From an uncultured Caryophanales bacterium (lineage in GTDB: Bacteria > Bacillota_I > Bacilli_A > RF39 > UBA660), in the NCBI GenBank assembly GCA_946628005.1, contig CAMOWA010000014.1, forward strand, positions 1 to 35,456: a DNA stretch of 35,456 nucleotides, given 5' to 3'. The notes under the pieces are model-generated. The model made no database searches. It saw only the letters and a list, made by a program, of their open reading frames with translations, and was not told where the DNA came from. Shown here in pieces: positions 21,809-29,644 of this stretch (positions are counted from its first letter, which is position 1; every line of letters begins with the position of its first letter). A program made the translations under genes and the position numbers.

Positions 21809-22111
21809 ATGCTAGAAGATATAAAAAAAGCTCAAGGTATTAACCATGATGAGTTTGATGATACAATAAAAAATCTTATCGCAGCAGCGAAAAAAGATTT
21901 AAAAGCTGTTGGCATAGCCGATAGCTTTTTAGATAAAGAAGTAGATCCTTTAGTTCGTCAAGCAATTAATACATATGTATTATCTAACTTAGATGTAGGT
22001 AATAGCGAAATGTATGCTAACAGTTATTTATCTCAAAAAGATGCATTGAGACATTATAATGAATATCATTCTAATCCAGAAATCAGTGAGGTTGAAGATG
22101 GAGTACACTGA
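21809..22111 (+). CDS. Head-tail connector, gp6-like
   Basis: A 100-aa helical protein: a short N-terminal helix, DEFDDTIKNLIAAAKKDLKAVG, then DPLVRQAINTYVLSNLD and an ending LSQKDALRHYNEY. This matches the HK97 gp6 / QLRG-type connector that docks under the portal. The position after the capsid gene agrees. AGAAGG lies upstream of the ATG. It overlaps the next gene by 14 bp. Confidence 0.8.
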   Translation: MLEDIKKAQGINHDEFDDTIKNLIAAAKKDLKAVGIADSFLDKEVDPLVRQAINTYVLSNLDVGNSEMYANSYLSQKDALRHYNEYHSNPEISEVEDGVH

Positions 22112-22415
22112 AATTATTTATCTAATGCGTAGAAGTGTTGAATTAGATGATATAGGTAATAATATATCATCTAATTTTGAAACACGTTTTAAATGCTATG
22201 CAAAAAAGCAAAGTGTTAGAACAAATGAATTTTATAATGCTACTCAAATAGGGCTTTCTCCATCAGTGGAATTTGTTATAAAAAGACTAAATTATCACGA
22301 TGAGGAAGAATTATTTTGGAATGATAAGAGATATAAAATAATAAGAACTGTTGATCCTAAAAACAAAAATGATATTGTTTTAGTTTGTGAAAGACAAATT
22401 GGTATAAATGAATAA
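22098..22415 (+). CDS. Head-tail joining (stopper/adaptor) protein
   Basis: A 105-aa beta-rich protein of the SPP1 gp16 / phage head-tail adaptor kind: an N-terminal IIYLMRRSVELDDIGNN strand pair, then FEFVIKR-like strands, then LFWNDKRYKIIRTVDPKNKN, which is the closing motif of this family. It seals the filled head and links it to the tail. ATG 22098 has GTGAGGTTG upstream; the open frame before it overlaps the connector gene. Confidence 0.8.
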   Translation: MEYTEIIYLMRRSVELDDIGNNISSNFETRFKCYAKKQSVRTNEFYNATQIGLSPSVEFVIKRLNYHDEEELFWNDKRYKIIRTVDPKNKNDIVLVCERQIGINE

Positions 22416-22791
22416 TAATAGCATTTTAGATGTCGTATCTATTCTGGATGATTATTCTAAAGATATTCAGGAAGGAATAGAAGATTCAGCAGTAGAAGTA
22501 GCTAAAAAAGGTGCTTCTACTCTGAAAAAGACATCACCAGTTAATAAAAAAAAGACATCCCATAAAGGTAAATATGCCAAAGGATGGAGAACTAAAACAG
22601 AAAAGAGTTTTGGATCAGTTAATGTTATTATTCACAATGCAACTGATTATCAATTAACACATCTATTGGAAAAGCCACATTTAACCAGGAATGGTGGAAT
22701 CACTAAACCTAATGTGCATATTAAGCCAGTAGAAGATACTTGTATTAATGAATATGAGAGAAAGGTAGAAGAGGTAATACAAAATGCATAA
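22408..22791 (+). CDS. Tail completion protein, HK97 gp10-like
   Basis: A 127-aa protein with the HK97 gp10 family pattern: an N-terminal helix (VVSILDDYSKDIQEGIEDSA), a polar KTSPVNKKKTSHKGKYAKGW loop and a beta region with THLLEKPHLTRNGG and a long C-terminal helix. It helps to finish the tail end that joins the head. It overlaps both neighbours by 8 bp. Confidence 0.85.
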   Translation: MNNNSILDVVSILDDYSKDIQEGIEDSAVEVAKKGASTLKKTSPVNKKKTSHKGKYAKGWRTKTEKSFGSVNVIIHNATDYQLTHLLEKPHLTRNGGITKPNVHIKPVEDTCINEYERKVEEVIQNA

Positions 22792-23095
22792 AAAAATATA
22801 CGATTTATTATGTCAATTAGAAATACCTGTAGCATATGATCATTTCGCTACAAATAAGAATATAGAGCCACCATTTATTGCTTATAGAGAGATTCCAGAA
22901 GATACTTTCAAAGCAGATGGGAAAACTTATTATAGAGATTATAGTTTTGAAATAGAAATGGTAACCATTAAAAAAGATATTGCATTACAGAAAAAACTTG
23001 AAGAACTATTAGATTCTAACAATATTCCATACGATATTGGTGATGAAGTATGGGATAGTGATGAAAAAATATATCACAATTATTATGAAATATAG
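22784..23095 (+). CDS. Tail terminator-like protein
   Basis: A 103-aa protein: an N-terminal helix (KKIYDLLCQLEIPVAYDHF), then PPFIAYRE and a beta hairpin around YYRDYSFEIEMVT. Size, order and pattern fit tail terminator proteins (gpU/gp17-like) that cap the tail tube and fix its length. Position directly before the major tail protein agrees. Confidence 0.75.
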   Translation: MHKKIYDLLCQLEIPVAYDHFATNKNIEPPFIAYREIPEDTFKADGKTYYRDYSFEIEMVTIKKDIALQKKLEELLDSNNIPYDIGDEVWDSDEKIYHNYYEI

Positions 23096-23104
23096 GAGGA
23101 AATT

Positions 23105-23671
23105 ATGAATAAAGTAAAGTTTGGTCTTAGTAATGTTCATATTGCTAAGATTATTTATGGTGCAAATAATGAAATTACATATGACACAGTATTTGCTATT
23201 CCAGGAGCAGTAACTTTAACTTTGGATCCATCAGGAGAAGAAGTTGATTTTCATGCAGATAATACATCTTATTTTAAAGATAGAGGCAATGATGGTTATT
23301 CTGGATCTTTGGAACTTGCATTAGTGCCAGATGAATTTAAAACAAAAATTCTAGGACTTACTACTGATGCAAATGGTGCATTATTTGAAAATAAAGATGA
23401 TAAAGTAAATGATTTTGCTTTAGGATTCCAAATTGATGGAGATGCTGAAAATAGAAAGTATTGGTATTATAATGTTAATGCTTCAAGACCTTCTGTAGCT
23501 TCTAAAACTAGAGAAAAGTCAAAAGAGCCTGTTACTGAAACTTTAAATATAACTGCATCTGCAAGACCTACAGATGGACAAGTTAAGACAGAATTAGCTC
23601 CAACAGTTGCTAATAAGACTGCATATGATGCATTCTTTGAATCTGTTTATGAAAAAACTCCATCTGCATAA
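23105..23671 (+). CDS. Major tail (tube) protein
   Basis: A 188-aa protein with the pattern of Gram-positive siphovirus tube proteins: VKFGLSNVHIAKI opening strand, PGAVTLTLDPSGEEVDFHAD, a GYSGSLELALVPDEFK helix-strand, GFQIDGDAENRKYWYYNV, and an end with LNITASARPTDGQVKT. It forms the hexameric rings of the tail tube. A tandem hairpin terminator follows its stop codon. AGGAGG precedes the ATG. Confidence 0.9.
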   Translation: MNKVKFGLSNVHIAKIIYGANNEITYDTVFAIPGAVTLTLDPSGEEVDFHADNTSYFKDRGNDGYSGSLELALVPDEFKTKILGLTTDANGALFENKDDKVNDFALGFQIDGDAENRKYWYYNVNASRPSVASKTREKSKEPVTETLNITASARPTDGQVKTELAPTVANKTAYDAFFESVYEKTPSA

Positions 23672-23676
23672 AAAGA

Positions 23677-23724
23677 ACTACTCTTTTGAGTAGTACAAAA
23701 ACTACTCATTAGGGTAGTTTTTTT
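23677..23724 (+). terminator. Tandem hairpins between tail tube and tape measure
   Basis: ACTACTC/GAGTAGT (23677-23683 and 23688-23694, TTTT loop) is followed by AAACTACTC/GGGTAGTTT (23699-23707 and 23712-23720, one G-T pair, ATTA loop) and seven T residues. The second stem with its T-run is an intrinsic terminator. The repeated ACTACTC arm lets the two stems compete. The chaperone genes usually occupy this spot in siphoviruses. Confidence 0.8.
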
Positions 23725-23748
23725 AGTATTCAAAAGAAGGAGGATTAT

Positions 23749-26109
23749 ATGGCATCAAAAAATATTAAAGGTATTACTATTGAAATTGGTGGTAATACTA
23801 CTAAATTACAAAATGCTTTGAAAGATGTAGACAGTGTTGTATATAAAACCAATACTGAATTAAAATCTTTAAATCAAGCATTAAAATTAGATCCTAAAAA
23901 TACTGAATTATTGGCACAAAAACAAGATGTTTTAAAAAAGAACATTGCAGCAACTACTGAAAGATTGAATACTTTAAAAGAAGCTCAAAGGCAAATGGGA
24001 AACTATAATTCTCTAACCGATGAACAAAAAGAAAACTATCGAGCTTTAAGTGTAGAAATAGCCAAAAGCGAATCTGCTCTTAATAAGCTAAATAAAGAAT
24101 TGAAAACATCTTCAGGAATAAATTTAGATGGTTTAAAGGAAGGATTAAAAAAAGTTGGAGATGTAGCAGCAACAGTAGCAAAAAAAATGGCCGAAGTAAG
24201 TGCAGTTGTCGGTGGTGCATTAGCTGGAATTGTTGCAGCAGGAGTCAAGTCTTATTCCTCATTAGAACAATCTATTGGAGGTGTAGAAACTCTTTTTGGT
24301 GATAGTGCAAAAACAGTAATACAAAATGCAGAGCAAGCATATAAGACAGCAGGTGTATCAGCCAATGAATATATGGAAGGCGTTACATCATTTGCAGCTT
24401 CTTTATTACAATCAGTAGGAGGAAATACAGAAGAAGCAGCTAAAACAGCAGATATGGCTTTTAAAGATATGTCTGATAATGCTAATAAGTTTGGTACAGA
24501 TATGCAGTCTATTCAAAATGCATATCAAGGATTTGCTAAGCAAAATTACACTATGTTAGATAATCTAAAATTAGGATATGGTGGAACAAAATCTGAAATG
24601 GAAAGACTGCTTTCTGATGCAGAAAAATTAACTGGAGTACAATATGACATTTCAAATCTTAATGATGTTTATAATGCAATTCATGCTATTCAAGAAAATT
24701 TAGGTGTTACTGGTACAACTGCTCAAGAAGCAGAAAAAACAATTAGTGGATCAGTAAGTGCTATGAAAGCAGCATTTGACAATTTCTTGAATGGCAGTGG
24801 TAGTCCAGAAGCACTTGCAGAATCTATTTCTAATGTTTTAAAAAATATAGGTGATGCAATAACTAAATTGGCTCCAAATATTTTAAATGGAATTGTTTCT
24901 TTAGTAGAAACACTAGTACCACAAATAGGAACAATGTTAGTTACGTTAATACCACAGTTGTTAGATGCAATCACTAATATGATTGATAGTTTATTAAATT
25001 TGTTAACTCAAAATACTGATGGCTTACAACAAACTATTACCATGTTAATTAATAAAGCTGTAGAGTTCATAGCTACTAATCTACCTAAGATAATTCAAGC
25101 AGGATTAACTTTGATAGTAGCACTTGCTAAAGGAATAGCAGAAAGCATACCAACTCTTATTCCAACGATAATTGATTGTATTATGACTATTGTTCAAACA
25201 TTATTAGATAATCTTCCACAGATTATTGAAGCTGGAATCCAATTATTAATCAGTTTAATTCAAGGTATAGTAGATGCAATCCCTATGTTGATAGATATGC
25301 TACCAACAATTATTGAAACAATAGTAGAAGTATTAATAGAAAATTTACCATTAATTATTAATGCTGCAATCGAAATAATGATTGCTTTAATTAACGGATT
25401 AATAGTATCTCTTCCTAAATTAGTAGCAATGATTCCTAAAATTACAATGGCTATAATTAATGGTTTAATTAAAGCATTACCTCAATATCTAGAAAGAGGT
25501 GGAGAAGTAATTGCCACGTTAATTAAAGGTATTTCATCTATGCTAGGAACATTAGGATCAACTATCGGAAATGTAGTTTCAACTATAATAAATGGAATTA
25601 AAAATCTTCCTGGTCAAATGGTTAATTGGGGTAAAGATATGATTCAGGGATTAGTTAATGGTATAAAAGGTATGATTGGAAAAGTTGGTGATGCTGTAAA
25701 AGGTATAGCTAATAAGATTAAAAATTTCTTACACTTCTCTAGGCCAGATGTAGGACCATTGAGAGATTATGAAGAATGGATGCCAGACTTTGTTGAAGGA
25801 TTAGCATCTGGAATTAAAAAGAGTACCCATTTAGTTCAAAGTGCAGTTGATGATTTATCTAGCACAATGTCAAATGGTTTATCATTTGATTCTGTTTTAT
25901 CTAATGTTGATATGGCTATGAAAGGATTAAATACAAGTGTTAAAAATTCAATTAATCCAGTAATTAATCCAAATGTAACTTATGAATCTAATTACAATAT
26001 GTTAGCCCAAGCAGTTAAAGAGGCACTAGCTGGAATGACAGTGGAACTAGATGAAGATCGAGTTGGTAAATTTGTTATTAAAAAAGTAACAGATGAAATA
26101 TATAGTTAG
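23749..26109 (+). CDS. Tape measure protein
   Basis: A 786-aa protein that sets tail length (roughly 1.5 A per residue in known phages, so near 120 nm). The N-terminus (KGITIEIGGNTTKLQNALKD, then NTELKSLNQALKLDPKNTELL) is the typical start in Gram-positive phages. A Gly/Ala-rich hydrophobic helix lies about 140-165, and residues 365-640 are repeating hydrophobic amphipathic helices. The SRPDVGPLRDYEEWMP motif near 665-682 is also common in this family. AAGGAGG starts it. Confidence 0.94.
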   Translation: MASKNIKGITIEIGGNTTKLQNALKDVDSVVYKTNTELKSLNQALKLDPKNTELLAQKQDVLKKNIAATTERLNTLKEAQRQMGNYNSLTDEQKENYRALSVEIAKSESALNKLNKELKTSSGINLDGLKEGLKKVGDVAATVAKKMAEVSAVVGGALAGIVAAGVKSYSSLEQSIGGVETLFGDSAKTVIQNAEQAYKTAGVSANEYMEGVTSFAASLLQSVGGNTEEAAKTADMAFKDMSDNANKFGTDMQSIQNAYQGFAKQNYTMLDNLKLGYGGTKSEMERLLSDAEKLTGVQYDISNLNDVYNAIHAIQENLGVTGTTAQEAEKTISGSVSAMKAAFDNFLNGSGSPEALAESISNVLKNIGDAITKLAPNILNGIVSLVETLVPQIGTMLVTLIPQLLDAITNMIDSLLNLLTQNTDGLQQTITMLINKAVEFIATNLPKIIQAGLTLIVALAKGIAESIPTLIPTIIDCIMTIVQTLLDNLPQIIEAGIQLLISLIQGIVDAIPMLIDMLPTIIETIVEVLIENLPLIINAAIEIMIALINGLIVSLPKLVAMIPKITMAIINGLIKALPQYLERGGEVIATLIKGISSMLGTLGSTIGNVVSTIINGIKNLPGQMVNWGKDMIQGLVNGIKGMIGKVGDAVKGIANKIKNFLHFSRPDVGPLRDYEEWMPDFVEGLASGIKKSTHLVQSAVDDLSSTMSNGLSFDSVLSNVDMAMKGLNTSVKNSINPVINPNVTYESNYNMLAQAVKEALAGMTVELDEDRVGKFVIKKVTDEIYS

Positions 26110-26118
26110 GAGGTTTTT

Positions 26119-26826
26119 ATGAGATATTATGTAACAATTAATAATAAAAATTCGTTAGAATTAACAGGATTATATATCAGTAAACTTCCAGATATATCAA
26201 AGCCAAGTAAAAGAGCAACGATAGAAGAGATTGATGGCAGAGATGGAGATATTATTACTACTCTGGGTTATAGTGCATATGATAAGGAACTTGAAATTGG
26301 TTTATTTGGTTTATATGATCTTGACGAAATAATAACTTTTTTTAATCAAGATGGAATAATAACATTTTCTAACGAGCCAGATAAATATTATAAATTTTCA
26401 CTTTTAAATAAAATTGACTTTGAGGAACTATTAAAATTTAGGAAAGCAAAAATAACATTTCATTGTCAACCTTTTAAGTTTTCCACAATTGAAGAAAAGA
26501 AGGTATTTAATAATTTATCAGAAAATGAATTGTCTATTAAAAACAATGGTAATGTTTATTCTAAACCAATTATTACAATAACAGGTGATGGAACTATAAA
26601 TTTATCTTTGAATGAAGAAGAAGTGATTGTTTTAACATTAGATAATGAAACGATAGAGATAGATACAGATAAATTAGAAGCTTATAATCCATCAACTAAA
26701 GTTTTAATGAATCGAAAAGCAACTGGAAATTATGAAAATTTATATTTAAAAAAAGGAATTAATACCATTTCTTGGACTGGAACAATATCAGAAATAGATA
26801 TTAAAAACTATTCAAGATGGATATAG
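26119..26826 (+). CDS. Distal tail protein (Dit)
   Basis: A 235-aa protein matching the Dit/Sipho_tail N-terminal domain: RATIEEIDGRDGDIITTLGYSAYDKELEIGL-like strands (key GRDG at about 42-45) and a C-terminal galectin-like region (SIKNNGNVYSKPIITITGDG, GINTISWTG). It forms the ring at the tail tip to which hub and receptor-binding parts attach. The Tal gene would normally be next, but here the DGR cassette lies between. Confidence 0.88.
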   Translation: MRYYVTINNKNSLELTGLYISKLPDISKPSKRATIEEIDGRDGDIITTLGYSAYDKELEIGLFGLYDLDEIITFFNQDGIITFSNEPDKYYKFSLLNKIDFEELLKFRKAKITFHCQPFKFSTIEEKKVFNNLSENELSIKNNGNVYSKPIITITGDGTINLSLNEEEVIVLTLDNETIEIDTDKLEAYNPSTKVLMNRKATGNYENLYLKKGINTISWTGTISEIDIKNYSRWI

Positions 26827-26839
26827 AGGAGGAAATAAA

Positions 26840-27196
26840 ATGGAATACGATAATATATATATGAATAGAGGAGATACTCTTGATTTTAAGTTTGATGTTA
26901 TAGGTGCCGAAGCTGATTTGTCTTCTGCTTTCTTTTCATGCAAAAAAGATCCCAACGATGATGAATATATTTTTCAAAAATCATTAGGTGATGGAATTGT
27001 TAAAGTTTCAACAGCAGAAGATGGAACAAGAACTTATTCAGTTACAGTAGATCCATCTGATACAGTGGATTTAGAATATAAGACTTATTATTATGATTTA
27101 CAAATCGCTTTCAGTGAAAGTCAAGTGTATACTCCTTTTAAAGGATTATTAAAAATAGATTGGGATATTACAAGACCAGAAGAAGAGGGGGAGTAA
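26840..27196 (+). CDS. BppU-like baseplate protein, N-terminal type
   Basis: A 118-aa Ig-like beta protein: MNRGDTLDFKFDV, then SAFFSCKKDPNDDEYIFQKS, then DTVDLEYKTYYYDLQI and GLLKIDWDITRPEEEGE. This is the fold and pattern of BppU N-terminal domains that attach receptor-binding proteins to the baseplate. It lies 3 bp before the DGR target gene and could be its adaptor. GAGGAGG starts it. Confidence 0.7.
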   Translation: MEYDNIYMNRGDTLDFKFDVIGAEADLSSAFFSCKKDPNDDEYIFQKSLGDGIVKVSTAEDGTRTYSVTVDPSDTVDLEYKTYYYDLQIAFSESQVYTPFKGLLKIDWDITRPEEEGE

Positions 27197-27199
27197 TAA

Positions 27200-29233
27200 A
27201 TGGCAGGGAATTTTAAAGTAAGAATGTATGATCTTCAAAACAGATACAAATTCAAAGTGTTTTGTTCTGGGACTCCATATGATGATTCAGGAGTTAAACA
27301 GGATATTAGTGATTTAAAAAATAGTAAAGCAAATAAAAGTGAAACATATTCTAAATCAGAAGCTAATACTTTATTAAATGCAAAAGCAAATACATCGGAT
27401 GTATATACAAAAAGTGAAATTGATGCCAAAGTATCGTCAGTGTATAAATACAAAGGATCTGTACAAAATTATAGCAATTTACCAACAACAGGATTAACAG
27501 TAGGAGATGTTTATGATATTAAAAATGCTGATAGTACACATGGCATAAAAGCAGGAGATAATGTTGCTTGGAATGGAACGACATGGGATGTGTTAAGTGG
27601 AATAGTTGATTTATCAGAAATAAATAATAACATTGCCAACATAAATGGATTTTTGTTTGACGGAACAAATCCAACTAAAATAAAAGATTTTCTAACAATG
27701 ATGAGAGCTATGTTAGTTACAGAAGGCGAATATGGTGTTGAATGGGATTTATTCGCAACTAACAATAGTTCTAGTTGTACTAAATTATATGATAATGTAG
27801 GATTAAGTATCACTCCTGGAACTGATTCAGTTGCAGAAGTAAATAATTATCCTAAAATATTTGACTCAATTGATTGTAATTACATTAATATTAATGGGGA
27901 AGATATCATTACAGCATTAAAAGGAATGTCTAATTATGGTGAGACTCCTTCAGAAATACAAGATGTTACAATTGATGGAGTAACTTATACTCCTGATGTT
28001 GGAACTGTACATTTTTCAAGATATGAAAAATATGGAATAAATAGTTCAGGGAAAATGGAATACTCTATGTCATGGATTCCAAGAGATGGATATACTCTTA
28101 TTGATTTAGGAAAAGATAAAAATGGAAACTTTAAACCATATTTCATTATTGCAAAATATGTTGCAGGATATGATGGAAATAATAAAGTAAGAAGTGCTGC
28201 AGGGTTAGATCCAGCGTGTCATTTAACTGGTAGTTCTGCAGGAGATGAGAATGCAGATCACAATATGAATTATACTAATTGTATTAATATATTCCATACT
28301 AGAGGAAATTATTATTCAGCAGCTTTAATGTCTGAATACGGTTTCATTATGAGAGATTTTTGGTTAAAGTTTGGAACAAGAAACACTCAATCAATTATGG
28401 CTGGAAATACATCAAACAGTTATCAATATGCTGTAGCGACTGCTGAAACTGATGTACATAGAGTTGTATTAACTAATGCACAAGCAGCTAATATTGATTT
28501 ATTAAGTTGTGTTTCTGTTGGTGATAGAGGTACTGCTACTAATAACGATCGTATTAATAAATATATGCACAATATTTGTAAATGTGCTAGAGTAATAGCT
28601 AAAGAAACTGTAGATACAGATCATACAGCTTTAATTCTTGATCATGCTAACTTTAACACTACTTCAACTACATATGTTTCTACAATGCACGAAAGAAGTG
28701 GTTATAGTAAGTATGTAAGAGGTAGATATGGTTCACCAGTAAATAATACTAACGGAAAGCATGGTATGGTATTTAATGGTATAGAAATAGCTGTAGGAGG
28801 TTATGAAGTTGCTGGTAATGCAATATTAGATATTGTAGATGATACAGGAAAGAGAGAGGTTTATGTTATGAATAATGCAACAAAACTAAGTGGAACTGTT
28901 GCAACTATTAAAGATACATATACAAAGTCCTCTTTATCAATTCAACCAACTACATTAAACACATGGAATTACATAACTAGATACGATTATGATATTACTA
29001 ATGGTTTAATGGTACCTACAGAAGCAGGTCAAAGTGGATCAGGAACTTCTACAGGATTTGCAGATGGATTATATGTGGATAATGCAGCAAGTGGTCAAAG
29101 GGAATGCTTGTGGCTCGGCTTTCTGAATAATCTTGGTAATGCTGGCTTGTCCTGTCTCAATGCGTATATTGGAATGTCAAGTGGTGATTGGTTTATCCTC
29201 GCTCGTCTCTCAACAAATGGTGTAAGGGGGTGA
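27200..29233 (+). CDS. DGR target: tail fibre/receptor-binding protein with variable C-terminus
   Basis: A 677-aa tail protein. Residues about 30-75 hold fibre-stalk repeats (ETYSKSEANTLLNAKANTSD, VYTKSEIDAK) typical of trimeric phage fibres; a YKYKGSVQNYSNLP...WNGTTWDVLSG domain follows. The C-terminal part ends in CLWLGFLNN...GLSCLNAY...GDWFILARLS (636-670), which fits the C-type-lectin ligand-binding fold of DGR-diversified proteins. This last part is the variable repeat. Residues 641, 645, 655, 656, 657, 659, 661, 663 and 665 differ from the template-encoded residues, mostly Asn in the template. It likely binds the host receptor. The gene starts with GAGGGGGAG before ATG. Confidence 0.9.
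   Translation: MAGNFKVRMYDLQNRYKFKVFCSGTPYDDSGVKQDISDLKNSKANKSETYSKSEANTLLNAKANTSDVYTKSEIDAKVSSVYKYKGSVQNYSNLPTTGLTVGDVYDIKNADSTHGIKAGDNVAWNGTTWDVLSGIVDLSEINNNIANINGFLFDGTNPTKIKDFLTMMRAMLVTEGEYGVEWDLFATNNSSSCTKLYDNVGLSITPGTDSVAEVNNYPKIFDSIDCNYININGEDIITALKGMSNYGETPSEIQDVTIDGVTYTPDVGTVHFSRYEKYGINSSGKMEYSMSWIPRDGYTLIDLGKDKNGNFKPYFIIAKYVAGYDGNNKVRSAAGLDPACHLTGSSAGDENADHNMNYTNCINIFHTRGNYYSAALMSEYGFIMRDFWLKFGTRNTQSIMAGNTSNSYQYAVATAETDVHRVVLTNAQAANIDLLSCVSVGDRGTATNNDRINKYMHNICKCARVIAKETVDTDHTALILDHANFNTTSTTYVSTMHERSGYSKYVRGRYGSPVNNTNGKHGMVFNGIEIAVGGYEVAGNAILDIVDDTGKREVYVMNNATKLSGTVATIKDTYTKSSLSIQPTTLNTWNYITRYDYDITNGLMVPTEAGQSGSGTSTGFADGLYVDNAASGQRECLWLGFLNNLGNAGLSCLNAYIGMSSGDWFILARLSTNGVRG
29105..29206 (+). 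repeat. DGR variable repeat (VR)
   Basis: These 102 bp align without gaps to the template repeat 213 bp downstream. Twelve positions differ and each is an A in the template (7 A to T, 4 A to G, 1 A to C); none of the 74 non-A positions differs. The identical GC-rich 3' end TATCCTCGCTCGT is the likely initiation-of-mutagenic-homing segment. Weaker similarity (CTCAA) continues to 29213 with one further A-to-C and a C-to-T change. Confidence 0.95.
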
Positions 29234-29263
29234 ATTGGCCTTGCCAAGAGGGGATTCCCCCCT
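29225..29263 (+). other. Hairpin/cruciform just after the variable repeat
   Basis: AGGGGG (29225-29230) can pair with CCCCCT (29258-29263), enclosing TTGGC-CTT-GCCAA (29235-29247); an alternative is GGGG-ATT-CCCC (29250-29260). The GC-rich fold begins 18 bp after the VR and overlaps the stop codon of the target gene. In the Bordetella phage DGR a hairpin/cruciform placed just downstream of VR increases retrohoming; this looks like the counterpart. Confidence 0.65.
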
Positions 29264-29278
29264 AATTAATTAAAAGTA

Positions 29279-29287
29279 TGCTATAAT
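29279..29287 (+). promoter_or_regulatory. Extended -10 promoter of the template RNA
   Basis: TGCTATAAT is a perfect TGnTATAAT extended -10 element, which can work without a -35 box (none is seen). Transcription would start near 29294, about 24 nt before the template repeat, giving an RNA that contains the template and the spacer up to the RT gene. Confidence 0.6.
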
Positions 29288-29293
29288 ATTAAA

Positions 29294-29644
29294 TGAGGAC
29301 CCGAAAAAGAGGTTTTTTGCTTGTGGCTCGGCAATCTGAATAATAATGGTAATGCTGGCTTGTCCTGTCTCAATACGAATAATGGAATATCAAATGGTAA
29401 TTGGAATATCCTCGCTCGTACCTCAAGATATAATTAATATGAGTTAAATTTTCAGGGCCGTACCTAAGAAGGACATAGATGTAAATCTATCTCATTTAGC
29501 ATAGCTAAAATTTAAGATTGAAACACCAACTTGAAAGTTCTACAAAGCACATCAAGAGAACGATTAGAGACGTTATATGTTAATGGATATAATGTGGGGT
29601 TAGTAGTAAAGTCCGAAAGCCCCTGATATCTTGAGAGGTGTCAT
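29294..29644 (+). ncRNA. DGR template RNA: template repeat plus structured spacer
   Basis: The template repeat is 29318-29419; if translated in the VR frame it would give many AAT (Asn) codons, the usual DGR design. The spacer (29420-29644) has no ORF but visible stems: ATAGAT-GTAA-ATCTAT (29475-29490, a GNRA-type tetraloop), TTTAGC-ATA-GCTAAA (29495-29509), and GGGG (29596-29599) with CCCC near 29620. Such TR-spacer RNAs prime cDNA synthesis by the RT. The RNA ends are inferred; transcription may continue into the RT gene, whose GAGAGGTG site closes the region. Confidence 0.75.

Noticed and set aside
29420-29644. Group II intron remnant around the RT
   Set aside because: The RT lacks maturase and endonuclease domains, no domain V hairpin is recognisable, and the VR/TR adenine pattern identifies a DGR.
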